Positions 1 to 10,873 of a DNA stretch of 64,000 nucleotides are shown piece by piece. Numbering within the stretch: the first letter of the stretch is position 1; each line of letters opens with the position of its first letter. The stretch covers positions 79,013,501-79,077,500 of the forward strand of contig CP136890.1 in NCBI GenBank assembly GCA_034359265.1. The letters are read 5' to 3'. Source of the stretch: Canna indica (taxonomy: Eukaryota; Streptophyta; Magnoliopsida; Zingiberales; Cannaceae). The position numbers and the translations under genes were made by a program. Under the pieces are notes generated by a model. It saw only the letters and a list, made by a program, of their open reading frames with translations. It was not told the origin of the DNA and ran no database searches.

Positions 1-1327
1 GTTCCAGTTCATTGATTTTTAGTTTGAGTTTCTTTTGTGCACTGCTTTCATGATACACGTGCATCCTTTCTTACAGTGTCATAATTCTATTTTATGATTG
101 TTTATTTGTGCTGAGCATTCATGATATATGAACGCTATTTCTACATATATATATATATATATGTATGTGATTGTGATGTATAGCATGAGGAGGTGGAGGA
201 TAAGGTATGCACTTGACATACCCTTTATTACTTGTTGATAGCACATATTGTTCATACTTATATACTTGCGTGTGTGGTGTTGTGATGTGCTTGTTGCATT
301 TCCCGGAAGCCTCACTTGTGAGCGGAGGGTATGCCCCAAAGAGACTGCGTTGGTCTTATTTCGAAAGTCCGGCTGGTGAGGGAAGATCATACCCCAAAGA
401 GACAGTCCGGAGACCCGAGCATGTGAGAGGAACGTATGCCCCAACAGACTAGCTCGGAAGAGCCAGTGCCGGTGAGGGGAGGGCATGCCCCAAAGAAACG
501 ACACTGAGCTGAGTGGTAGTTCGGCGGCCACCCGTCTACCTACCCTATGTGGCTATGAGGGTCTGACGGGTCCAGGGAGCATGCATATGATTGAGGTGTT
601 GCATTGCATGCATTTGATTAAGGTGTTGCATTCATCCTATTTTATTATTGTGGATATGTTTATACTTATTGATGAATGCTTATATTTATTGTTGTGGATA
701 TGAGTAGGGTAGTGGGTGTGTTACCGATGCTTGTTCCGTCATTTTTAAAAATATTTAATACTTATTGACGGATGTTGATTTCATGCATAGAGTTATGGAT
801 ATATTATTACTGATTTCTTCTGGCGTTGCTGGTATGTTATTTATATCGGTTATTTGTGTTTTTATGCATAATTATTGATTTGGTGAATTGATGACCGATT
901 GCTCACTAAGTCCTGGTTGGACTTACCCCTCATTACTGTTGTTTTGTAGCACCTAAGCTAGATCAGAGAGGTACCGAGGTGTGGTAGCGCGGCTGGTGAC
1001 GGTAGGGCAGTGGGTCTCGTGACATGTTGTGATCGAGGAGGATACCTGAATCATTTTAGTGTCTCTTTGAGTTGTTGACTCGGGTTTTGGTTTTCGCATT
1101 TCATTTTTATTTGGGGTGTCTTGTTTATTTATTTGAACTCTTTTTATTAATAATTTGTTCAGTGTGTTCATATTGAGTTTTGATTTGGTTTGGTTCGTGA
1201 TGTCATGTCTATTTTTTTCAAAAAAAAATCTCCCATTGTTCACATTATTGTTGTTGTGTTTGAGTTGGGTTAGACTTCGAGATACGTGACGTATCATGGC
1301 CGATCATACCGAATTTGGGGTGTGACA
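1..1327 (+). mobile_element. Partial LTR-like remnant, Ty3/Gypsy type
   Basis: There is no coding capacity. The stretch ends in GGGGTGTGACACA, which looks like an LTR terminus, and its layout (repeat cluster, then a CTCACTAAGTCC block, then a T-rich tail) parallels the LTR-like region at 8.4-9.9 kb, though the two are strongly diverged. The 5' end lies outside the window, so family and boundaries are inferred. It could instead be the 3' part of an internal region. Confidence 0.4.
319..500 (+). repeat. Four imperfect tandem copies around ATGCCCCAAAGAGAC
   Basis: A motif of the form GTGAGNGGAGGGTATGCCCC followed by AAAGAGAC recurs near 319, 375, 424 and 473, with spacing of about 50-56 bases. 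It sits inside the LTR-like stretch. Short internal tandem repeats of this kind are common in the R/U3 parts of plant Gypsy LTRs. Confidence 0.6.
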
Positions 1328-1440
1328 CATACTGAGTTGAGTTTCTTGTTTGAGATGTTGATTTATTGTGTAAAACATCGATATGATCTATCAATCTTTA
1401 TGTACGCTAGGATTTATTAATTTAGAAACTATTTTGGTGA

Positions 1441-1600
1441 CCATAATTATATTGCTATTATCATGGTGATTATATTTCATGTTGCTATTATCATGGTGAA
1501 TATATTTCATATTTTATTGTCATGATGATTATATTGTATGTTACTATTATTATGATGATCCTATTTTATGTTGCTATTATCATGATGATTATATTCACGT
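1441..1600 (+). repeat. AT-rich imperfect tandem repeat, unit about 35 bp
   Basis: About five degenerate copies of TTGCTATTATCATGGTGAT plus ATATTTCATG run head to tail. There is no coding potential. The array lies in the left flank of the CACTA element at 1681. Confidence 0.6.
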
Positions 1601-1699
1601 GGAGGCTATCATGACATATGATATGTAGATATTCATGATAATTATTGTATTTGTATATTGAATTCATGTTAAATAACATGCACTACAAGAAATCTAAGT

Positions 1700-2165
1700 T
1701 TTAGTGAGGATCGTGACCCTCGCTAAAACCCCATATGACCCTCACTAAAGATTTTTAGTCAGGGTCACCCAACCCTCACACGTCGTCAGAAAAAATCTCG
1801 TCACTAAAAGTATAGGTGAAGGTTATGTCCTGACCCTCACTAAAAGATGACTTTCGTGAGGCAAAATTGACCCTCACTAATTCTTATATTTAGTGAGGGT
1901 CGGAACATGACCCTCACCTATACTTTTTGTGACGAGACTTTTCTCGACGACGTCCGAGAGCCGAATGACCCTCATTAAAGGCTTTTAGTGAGGGTCATAT
2001 GAGGTTTTAGTGAGAGTCGATTCTGCCTCACGAAAGCTACTTTTAGTAAGGGTCGAAACATGACCCTCACCTATACTTTTAGTGATGAGATTTTTTCCGA
2101 CAACATTTGAGGGTCATATGGGGTTTTAATGAGGGTCACTGACCCCACTAAAACCATTTTTATAG
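1700..2165. repeat. Left subterminal repeat array of the CACTA element
   Basis: At least eight copies of a TTTAGTGAGGGTC-like motif occur in both orientations. The first half (ACCCTCACACGTCGTC, then CTCGTCACTAAAAGTATAGG) is repeated in inverse order after about 1880, so much of the array can fold into one long imperfect hairpin. Subterminal motif arrays of CACTA elements normally bind the TNPA-type protein. Confidence 0.8.
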
Positions 2166-3838
2166 ATTTTTTTTTTCGTGGCCCCCACTAAAAGTTATTA
2201 TAAAAAACATATAAAATCTAATATTTTTATAATTTAATTATATTTACATAAATATTAAGAAGCATATAAAGATAAAAAAAATACATGTCATCATTTATTT
2301 TGTAGTATATCTATTACAAAATTCATAAAGTGTCACTACATGGTCCATTACAAAAAACACATATAATAAAGTATCAATCTCATTACATAAAAATTTCAAC
2401 TTCAAAATAAAATTCGGACATGTTCTACTATATAATTCATACATAAATGAAGATCTATCTTTGTAATTTTTTTCCTTTCATCTCGTCCATGAAAGCAACT
2501 ATCATATCCATCTTTTTTCTATCATGTTGAAATTATTTTTTCTTCTTTCTCTCCTCTTCCATCTTTCTTTTTTCTTCTTCTATTTTTTCTTCCATAGCTC
2601 TCAAAGTACATTCACAATTAAACTTGCAATTATGTTGACATATATGCTGATAAAGTATGAAGTCTATTCAGTAGAGACTCATATTGAGTTACTTCCTAGT
2701 CTTCGAAACTTAATGATGCAATCAAGGAAGCATTGGATGTCATCTTGGTTTTCGAATGAGTCGTTTGGAATCTAGTTGATCCTGAATTAGTATTGCAGAT
2801 CTTCTCCAAGCAGTTAAAAGATTTCAGAGAAACATGTAAATATTCTCCTAGGAGAGCTAAAATCATGAAGGTATTGTTATTCTCAGCTGTAGGGAAAGAA
2901 AGCAATAAGGTCATGGATTTCAACAAAGACTTTGAACTTATGAAGATGTTGTTATTCTCCTGGCAAATAAAGTAGAAGGTTAGTGTGATGATTCTTACAT
3001 GGATGATTGTTCCAATGGAAGTTGAGACAATCTGGATATTATAATATGTTAAACTTCAACTCAAAGATTCATAAATCACAATCAGAAATTAGATTCCTTC
3101 TAACTACAAGAGAGCTACAACTGCAAAAGTTATTTTAAGGAGCTAAAATGAAACAAATATGACCTCCTGGAGAAACACACTTGAAGATCAAGGGAAAAAA
3201 AGTGTCAAGGAGTTAATCCAGACTATGCAAAGTTCAAATATTCTCACAGAGGGGAAATCCTATTAATTGATAAGAATGCAAAATTAAAAAACTATATGAT
3301 ATATATAATATTGCACAAGAATGATACATTATGCATATGGAAAAGCCACTAGAAGCTACTATATAGAGCAAAGCAAGGAACCATAACAAGTTCGAAGCTA
3401 TTGCAATTACATTAATTGAGGCCATATATGATCAGGGTTGAAGTCACAGAAACAGCACACAAATCCTTTACGCACAAGGCTCTTGCAGCTACCATCAGCA
3501 TCTTCTTTTTCAATTACATTAAGTATTGGATGTTCACTAGCCAAACAAAAAGGGTTGCTCAGAAGAAACATTCAGGTTTGTTTTCCACAATGCCAAAGGA
3601 AGCAAGCAATACAGGTATTAATATCTTTAGAAATTTAGATAATATAAAAAAGAAGATTTATTTAACTCCAGAATCCTACATAAAATATGCAATATCAGCA
3701 AATTTAAAATCTATAGATTTGATTGAAGTTATTGTGAAATTTTATTGATCTCAACAGTTAGGATGGATTAAAAAAATGGAAAATTGATTATTAATGATAT
3801 GCAACACAAGAAGGAAACATAGTAGCAAAAGAACTCAC

Positions 3839-4924
3839 AGTAAAGCATAATCCATATTATGATCAGTTGTAGCATCAATGTCAACAATTCCCCTGCCTTC
3901 GGAAATGTTGTTGTAGTCTGCTTTTTTCCAGATTCTTCTTCATACTAATTTATATTTTTATAATTTCCAAAGACTACCCTGAAGTTAAGTGTTCAGAAAA
4001 GACAAAGAGACATTAAAAGAAAGAGTCTTGACAATAGTTCTAATTCAATGACAATTGTTAATAAGGAACTATAACAAAAACAAAACAAATAGCTCATGTT
4101 CCTGCTACCTTATACCAAACTGAAGTCGAATGAAACACAAAGGCAGGAAGGAACAAAAACATACACCAAAAAGAACACAAACTATGCCAGAGGAAACATA
4201 TGATTCATATGTTTGCAATTTAAAGGACAAGCTTGGGCCTCATATTACTTATTCTTTTATTGCTTCATTATGTTTTCTCTCCTATTAAATCATATTCATG
4301 ATTTGCAGCAATGCTTTAGGTTATCCACATAGCCGAGAGCACATGTTTACAATAGAAATATAGCTGAGAGCACATGTTAATTTACATAGAGAACATATTA
4401 CTGATTTGTGATATTTGTTGGCAACATAGCTGAGAGCACATGTTTACAATAGAAATATATTTGCTACTCCGTGATCCAGTCTTTTGCAGCAATGCTTTAG
4501 GTTATCCAAACCATTAAGAGATGAAATCTATTCCACCGCAACCTTATATCTGATCATGGCACATTGCAAAGCTCATTACAGACATTTGGCTAGTTAACTA
4601 TCATGAATTTAATAGTCCTGGAGATCATGAAGATGACCTATTGACATGAAAAAAAAAGCTTGAAAGATGACCTATTGACATGAAAAGATAGCTTGACTAA
4701 CCTCTTAAGTAGTTTAGGTCTTAATATAGGATATGAAACTTCTGAGAATCGACCAACTTATATCTTTTGAACCATCAGTGACTTTTTAAGAAAATTGACA
4801 ATTAAGAAAATATCAGTTGTGAGAAATTCATAATTTTCATAAATAAGAACCATAAAAGCATCAGCCTTACCTTCGTATCAATGGTATTGTCTAGCTCAAA
4901 AATTTGAGAAAGTATATCCACAAC
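3839..4924 (-). pseudogene. Two unidentified exon-like segments inside the CACTA element
   Basis: On the minus strand, 4924-4871 is an open 54-base segment with a CACAG acceptor and a GTAAGG donor, encoding VVDILSQIFELDNTIDTK. A second segment, 3917-3839, has a GCAG acceptor and a GTGAGT donor and contains YNNISEGRGIVDIDATTD. Both look like captured exons. I do not recognise the parent genes. The first lies directly beyond the CTP synthase pieces but does not match CTP synthase as I know it. Confidence 0.35.
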
Positions 4925-4999
4925 CTGTGTTCATTCGAGAAAGTATTGCCTTCGTATCAGTTGTGAAATGGGACTTTACTTAAATAATGTTAAAATACT

Positions 5000-5361
5000 C
5001 TCCGATCTCCAAAACCTCCACGCACTACTATACCATCTGCACCCTAAAGTGGGAGATTGTAAAGAAGATCATAATGAGATAGCAAAAAAATCCACTGATG
5101 CATATTAATTTTGAGAATTCAAGAATAAAAGGATCTAGATTACCTTCAGTAGATCCCAAGCTTCTTTGTAGACATCTGGTGCATGTACAAGGAAAAAGTA
5201 ATAGTCTTGAGCATAAGAAAGCCATGAAAAGAGATTAACAAGATAAAACAAAGAGAAAGTGAAAAACCAACCTTTGTTTCAGTATTTTCTTCTAGGTCAG
5301 CAGATGCAACCCAATCCAGAACCAGTTTCCTTTGGCAAGCACCACAAGCATGCAAAAGTGC
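5000..5361 (-). pseudogene. CTP synthase gene fragment (three exons) captured by the CACTA element
   Basis: Three consecutive minus-strand exons, still separated by introns, read as plant CTP synthase. Exon A (5361-5272, 90 bases, AG acceptor, GT donor) gives ALLHACGACQRKLVLDW then VASADLEENTETK. Exon B (about 5182-5144) gives APDVYKEAWDLLK. Exon C (from 5043) gives GADGIVVRGGFGDRRV and then a stop. In CTP synthases this stretch links the synthase domain to the glutamine amidotransferase domain, and the usual LVPGGFGDRG motif is recognisable, with Pro changed to Arg. The acceptor of exon B is damaged and the frame closes after exon C, so this is not a functional gene. The parent enzyme amidates UTP to CTP in the cytosol. 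Confidence 0.8.
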
Positions 5362-7694
5362 CTGAAGAAAAGGTCTACAACTTCAATTGAGAGTCAACTT
5401 GCATCAATAAATACAAGTTACTCTTTGGAACATAAATACAGGTTTCCAACAACACTGCTTTTCAAGTTGGACAACGAATTTAAGGACTTCACATCATTTA
5501 TTTATTGAAGATGGAAAATAAATGAAATATAACAATAGAGGGAAGGCATCATTGAACCAATCTAAAACAGAAATTTTTGCAAGCGCCACTTTCTTTTTGA
5601 TCTAATGTGCACCAATGACACTATTCATCACTGTTTGGGAAACAATCTCCCTAATCACAATGTCCTTGGAATTATGCTAAGAATACTCCAAATCCCAATC
5701 AAAGGAACCAGGCCAAGACAGTTTAGGAAACACTCTCTCTAATCACAATGCTAATAGGAATAATGAGTATGTTTAAATAGTTGAAATTGATTATACTTAA
5801 CCAAATGCTCTAAGATATGTGCAGCCAAATGTCGACACCATATGGATTGGTCGAGCATGTCATGATATCAGATGTAGTACACTATCCATATAAGAACTAA
5901 GAATTTCCGAAAAGGATAGGTTACGGTGGTTTGTCATATATGGTTTGATCATTTTCCTTCCGATAATAATTGAGCAATAGTATGAACTATAACTATTAAT
6001 TCCGAAGAATGAGGGAAAGAATTTAGGATCTTGCTACTAATCAAGGCAACATAGGTTAGGATGAAATAGATTAGCATGCAGAAAGATTTAAGTAGAGAGT
6101 CCAATGAAAATGCTAATAAACCTTACGCATCATTAATAGCTTCAATCATGATTCAAAATGAAAATCAATTAATTCAACCATATTTAACAATGTCTTTCGG
6201 AGAAAATATTCATCCAACTAGAACAAGGGCTAACGCACAAAAATATATTATCCACTGATTTTGGTAATCAAAAAGAAAGCAAATGTTGGGTTCTCAAAGA
6301 AGTTAAATAACATAGTCAATCTCCAAACCAAAAGGAAAGAGCAAATCCTAGTCAGTCCCAATCACACCAAAGTAGTCGTAGAAATATTCTACATAAAGCA
6401 AACCAAATTAAATTATCCCCAAAAGAATGGCAAATATCAAAGCTTTAGCAAGTCAAACAATGCAAAATGCACTGCATAGTTCAAGCAAATATACAGAAGG
6501 TACACGACCCCACCTGGAAATCTTCAAATGTACATGTGAAAAAGGGAGAGGGGAATTCCGGAGACACGGCCTTAAATTGTAGAAATATTCATCCAACGAA
6601 ATAGCATTACATATAGAAATCAAGGCCAAATGCAGAAATGCAACAGTAATCAATAGAAAAAAGGAAAAAAAAAGCCCTACAAATACCATTTCAGATCAGG
6701 CACAATCGTTAAGCGAAAGCAAATTAACAAGAATCAGATTTTAGCATTAGCTCAAAATCACATCTTGCTCACAGATTGAACAAAAAAAAGTGTTAGAGCA
6801 ATAGCTATTGGAGATTTGTCAATCTGAAAAGAAAAGGTGCAGCGACGAAGATGAGAACCCGTCCACTGCAACAATCAGCGTAGGGTTTGATGGCGACAAC
6901 ATGTCTGAGGGAGATAACGACGGCAAGCTGTGTGTGGGAGAGATCCATTACAAGGAACAAGGAGGTGTAGGATGAAGCGGCAACAGGTAGCGTGCAGGAG
7001 GGAGCAGCTGCGGGAACGACGAGATGGGGAAGGAGCGAGGAGGTGTGGGAGAGAACAGTTGCGGAAGTAGGGACATGGGAAGGAGCAAGAAGATTGGAAA
7101 AGGGTTTGCGCAGAGCAAGGAGATTGAGAAGGCACGGTCCGCACGGAGAGGTAAGTGGGATATTAGAAAATAAAGGGAAAATAAGAGAAGGGTTTTGAGA
7201 AATATGGGTGGAATGCTGAAAAAAGATATGGAAATGAAAAAAAGCAGACTTAATGAAATTGGTCGGCTAAATTAAGAAATATTTAAAGAGACACGACCCT
7301 TTAAATACATTTTTTAAATAAAAATTTAAGATATTTAATTAATTTTTAATTAAATCGGACATTTAGAGACCCAAGATTTATTAGAAATAAAGTATTAAGG
7401 ACAATTTTCTTTGTTTGTTTCTAAATTTTATATTTAGAGATAATTAATTAAGAAATTGATTTATTTATTTGTCTTTAAAATATTTTATTATTAAATTATT
7501 ATTTATTTAATAATATTTTTATTAAGTAAATAATTTTGAGGGGTGAGACGTCAGAATTTTAATTTTTTTAATTTTTTACTTAATAATATTTTAAATTTTT
7601 AAAATATATTAAATAAATTATTTAATTGTCTAAATTTGTTTTATTTTTAAATTAATTTTTATTTATTTTTATATTTAGAAGTGAGAGGTGGGAA

Positions 7695-8400
7695 TTATTG
7701 AGGGTCACCATGTGTCCTCACAAAATATACTTTTTAGTGATGATAATATTCGACCCTCACAAAATATAAGATTTCGTGAGGGTCATGATGTTCTCACAAA
7801 ATACACTTTTTAGTTATGATCATACTCGACCCTCACAAAATGCAAGATTTCATGAGGGTCATGATGTTGTCCTCACAAAATATACTTTTTAGTGAGGATC
7901 ATATTAGACCTTCACTAAATGCAGGATTTCGTGAGGACTAAGATGTTATCCTCACAATATATACTTTTTAGTGAGGATCATCTGTCACGGACTAACTGTT
8001 TGGGCGGAAAATGTCCGTGCGGCTTCCTCGCTTCCCGTGCGAGGAATCAGCCTTAAGCCAATCTGCTTGGCCAATGTCGAAAAGTCGCGGGCTCCCACTT
8101 CACGTGGGCCGAAACCTCCGTGTGCTTGGACGCAAAAACGTTTTTGGGCCAAATGGCCAAATACATGAAAATGCTGGAAAATGCTTGAACGAAAGCAAGA
8201 ACGAAAGACTAGAGTGTGCCCAGGCTATCCTCACAAAATATTTTATTTTTACTGACGGGTTTTTGTGAAGGTCATAGTGTTTTCCTCACTATATATACTT
8301 TTTAGTAAGGGTCATACCCGACCCTCACAAAAGTATTTTTTTACTGACAGGTTATCGTGAGGGTCAACTAGCAAGAGTCGATGCGCGACCCCCACTAAAT
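7695..8400. repeat. Right subterminal repeat array of the CACTA element
   Basis: Direct repeats of about 75-80 bases alternate TATACTTTTTAGTGATGA with CGACCCTCACAAAATATAAG and TTTCGTGAGGGTCATGATG. They carry the same GTGAGGGTC core as the left end. A foreign GC-rich block interrupts the array near 7981-8224. Confidence 0.8.
7981..8224. other. GC-rich insertion interrupting the subterminal array
   Basis: The regular GTGAGGATCAT/TATCCTCACAAAATAT pattern is interrupted by about 240 bases of much higher GC content starting CTGTCACGGACTAACTG. Open frames cross it but show no recognisable protein. The TGTCACGG start resembles a plant LTR terminus, so a fragment of another retroelement is possible. 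I could not find paired ends or a target duplication. Confidence 0.5.
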
Positions 8401-8434
8401 CTTGTCACTAAAAGCAAGATTTCTTATAGTCATG

Positions 8435-9874
8435 CTGAAATTTTATTTAGCATGCAGAACTTATTTAATTAAATGCAGAAATTGTGTATTTATTTGCTGG
8501 AAATTATTAAATAAATGCATTAATTTAATTGTAGTGATGTCCTATTTTTGGAACGCTGTGAATTAAAATACAATTCCAGTAATTATCCACAAGGGTGTTA
8601 ATTATAGAAGAATGTCTGTAATATTTATTGTGTATAAAAGATAGATAATAATAAAGATGTATGTGACATGTAAAACATGAAATCATGACGTACCGCTACT
8701 AATGGATGACGGTAAATAGTAGAAATTAAATACTTAATTTTGAACATATGGATATCATAAGTAGGGACACTGAACTATGTTCTATGAGCATGATACATAC
8801 ATTGCACCCAATAAGGAAGGGTGGCATTTAAGGGTTTGACGGAGAAAGCCCGGAAAGGGGCTGGGTACGGGCGCATGCCCGGCCTGGCGGGCATAGTTGG
8901 ATGAGTAGAGAATCCTTGGATGCACTATGTATTGTGTATTGTGCTTGTGATGGTCAGGCCGAGGAGCGTACTCAGCAATGGATGAGGGGTCTTGAGATTG
9001 CACCAGTGAGCCACGCTGGTGTTAGACCTAAGTTTGGATTGGATGGGCGAATCCCAACCCGGTTGGATGGGCGAATCCCAACCCGGTTGGATGGGCGAAT
9101 CCCAACCCGGTTGGATGGGCGAATCCCAACCCGGTTGGATGGGCGAACCCCAACCCGATGTTAGACCTGAGTTGGGTTAGATGGGCTAATCCCAACCTAG
9201 TGGGGTACCAGAAGCTAGCCATCCTAGCTAAAGGTCCCGAGGTTTTTCTTATGCAGGTCGAGTTGATACGTGCACATTGTGGACGAGTATTATTCATGCC
9301 TGTGAGGCCAATTGTGGACAAGTATTATTTACACATGTGGACCAAAGATATGGCCGAATGTTCCTTCTGTGGTACGGGGTCAAATATGGCTGAATACTCT
9401 TGTTTATGTAGATTGGCCAATCGGCTGGATGTTGTATTAAATTTTTGAATTTATCTGAGAATATATTTCCTGTTATATACTTATTATTTGGGATTTAGGT
9501 GGAGGCTTGGTAGAACCACTCACTGAGTTCCTCATGGACTCGCGTTTGTTTTACAGGGCCTGACCAGTGAGGTACTGGCTAGAGTACATGGCGTAGCTAG
9601 AGGGGCAAACTGCACCGTTGATCTCGTAGCAGACTGAATTTAGGGAGTCGTAGTCAAGTCTTGATTTTCTTTCATGCATAGTGATGTATTTTGAGATGTT
9701 GGAGTCTGTAACTTTCTTTGAACATACATTTATTTCACATCAGAACTTTTACTTCATCTCATGATTAGCTTCTATTTTGTCTTTATATCTGCATGATTGT
9801 ATGCACGAGTTAGGCTTCGAGGTATTGACATATATACCCTGGTCAGTCATGTGATCTTGAGTTGGTGCATGACA
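8435..9874 (+). mobile_element. LTR-like region of a Ty3/Gypsy-type retrotransposon
   Basis: This non-coding stretch has a TATA-like TGTATAAAAGATAG near 8630, a GC-rich block with GGGCGCATGCCCGGCC, a CTCACTGAGTTCCTCATGG region, and an end at GGTGCATGACA (9874). A degenerate primer-binding site follows. The left boundary is unclear because the CACTA element abuts it. Family placement is inferred from layout and the following gag-like remnant. Confidence 0.5.
9039..9158 (+). repeat. Five tandem copies of a 24-bp unit
   Basis: The unit TTGGATGGGCGAATCCCAAC plus CCGG repeats five times with almost no divergence (copy starts 9039, 9063, 9087, 9111, 9135). A diverged copy follows near 9170. Because 24 is a multiple of three, open frames cross it on both strands as a DGRIPTRL-type repeat, but I see no gene. 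Confidence 0.95.
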
Positions 9875-9877
9875 AAG

Positions 9878-9889
9878 TGATAATAGAGC
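9878..9889 (+). other. Degenerate primer-binding site
   Basis: TGATAATAGAGC matches the initiator-Met tRNA-complementary plant consensus TGGTATCAGAGC at 9 of 12 positions and lies three bases after the putative LTR end. This supports reading the preceding stretch as a 5' LTR. Confidence 0.45.
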
Positions 9890-10053
9890 ATATGGTTCGA
9901 ACTGACTACGACTTAAGAGTTTGGGTACCATATGAGGCATAGCTAGCATGTCGATATACGATGTGGTTATGTTACGAGATCAAGCTGCCAAGTTTTCACC
10001 TCAGTGCGTCATGTGGTTAGTAATTTAAAAGTTTATGAATAAATTACTTTATA

Positions 10054-10450
10054 TTGATGATGTTCTTTTCTTATATTGCTAGCGTAGTGGAGACTTTTAA
10101 CGCTGCGTTGAGCGGTAGTGGTAGTAACTCCACGGAGCGACAGGGTCGAGGCGGAGGCCGAGGCCGGGGCCGTGAGAGAGAACAACAGGCGCATGATGAT
10201 AAGGGACATGATCCCAGAGTTGTTCAGTTGGAGGCCCAAGTGGCCGAGTTTAGGGAGAAAAAAACTCCCCTTATTTTTCATTACTGCAAGTGACCTTAAA
10301 TTCGGAGGATAGACCCTAGTTGTAGGTCGTTAAGTTAAGAGAATAATTATGATGATTTGGGATGATAAGAACTTATTTTTGACAGCCCAAATTTCTTTAC
10401 CAGTGCCGCATGGTACAAGATGGAGTGTGGCTTGACCATGCTCACCAAGT
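10054..10450 (+). pseudogene. Truncated Gypsy gag-like remnant
   Basis: After the primer site, a frame encodes a Gly/Arg-rich N-terminus (RQGRGGGRGRGREREQQ) that ends after 79 codons. Nearby sequence around 10380-10450 in other frames resembles the AAxWY...W part of a Gypsy gag (for example DAAWYKMECG-like). No protease, reverse transcriptase or integrase follows, so this is a 5' remnant. The assignment rests on composition and position rather than strong motifs. Confidence 0.4.
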
Positions 10451-10873
10451 GGTTGGTCAAATGTCACAACCACTTATGTATTAAATTATTGTCATTATAC
10501 TTATTCTTTTTTGCAAGGTTAATTTTTATAATCTTATTTGAAATGAAATAATTGATATATCAATCAAAAATTTAATTTATAATGGATGTGTGGAATTATG
10601 GTTTTTACGAATTTTTAATGATTTTAAAATTAAACATCATTGTAATAGACGTATTCACCCCATTTTATTCTAATTAAAATATCATCTAATATTTATAAAA
10701 TCATATATTGATTCAGGAATTGTATAATTTTTAGGAAAAATTATATTTTTAGTTCTCACAGTTTGCTTCAATTTTAATTATAGTCATCACATTTTATTTC
10801 CATTTAGGATTTGGTCCCTACCGTCACATGAGGTCTAAACAGAGCTGACATGGATACTAGATACTGACGTAGA

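Larger units (their letters stand above)
1681..8431. mobile_element. Non-autonomous CACTA (En/Spm) transposon with captured gene pieces
   Basis: The left end begins CACTACAAGAAATCT and the right end reads AGATTTCTTATAGTC, an imperfect inverted copy. The 3-bp sequence ATG is duplicated at both borders (1678-1680 and 8432-8434), as expected for CACTA elements. Both ends carry arrays of a TTTAGTGAGGGTC subterminal motif. No TNP2- or TNP1-like reading frame is seen, so the 6751-bp element would need transposase from elsewhere. The interior is AT-rich and intron-like, with short exon-like segments on the minus strand, three of which match CTP synthase. The element splits older Gypsy-type LTR sequence. 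Confidence 0.88.

Noticed and set aside
6875..7198. Arg/Gly-rich frames near the right side of the first CACTA element
   Set aside because: Low-complexity purine-rich sequence with no family match; it could be a captured 5' leader but nothing supports a protein.
9039..9158. CRISPR-like array
   Set aside because: The repeats are contiguous without spacers and the window is eukaryotic.
8901..9321. Frames with DGRIPTRL or LGFAHPTG repeats
   Set aside because: They are by-products of the 24-bp tandem repeat, whose unit length is a multiple of three.
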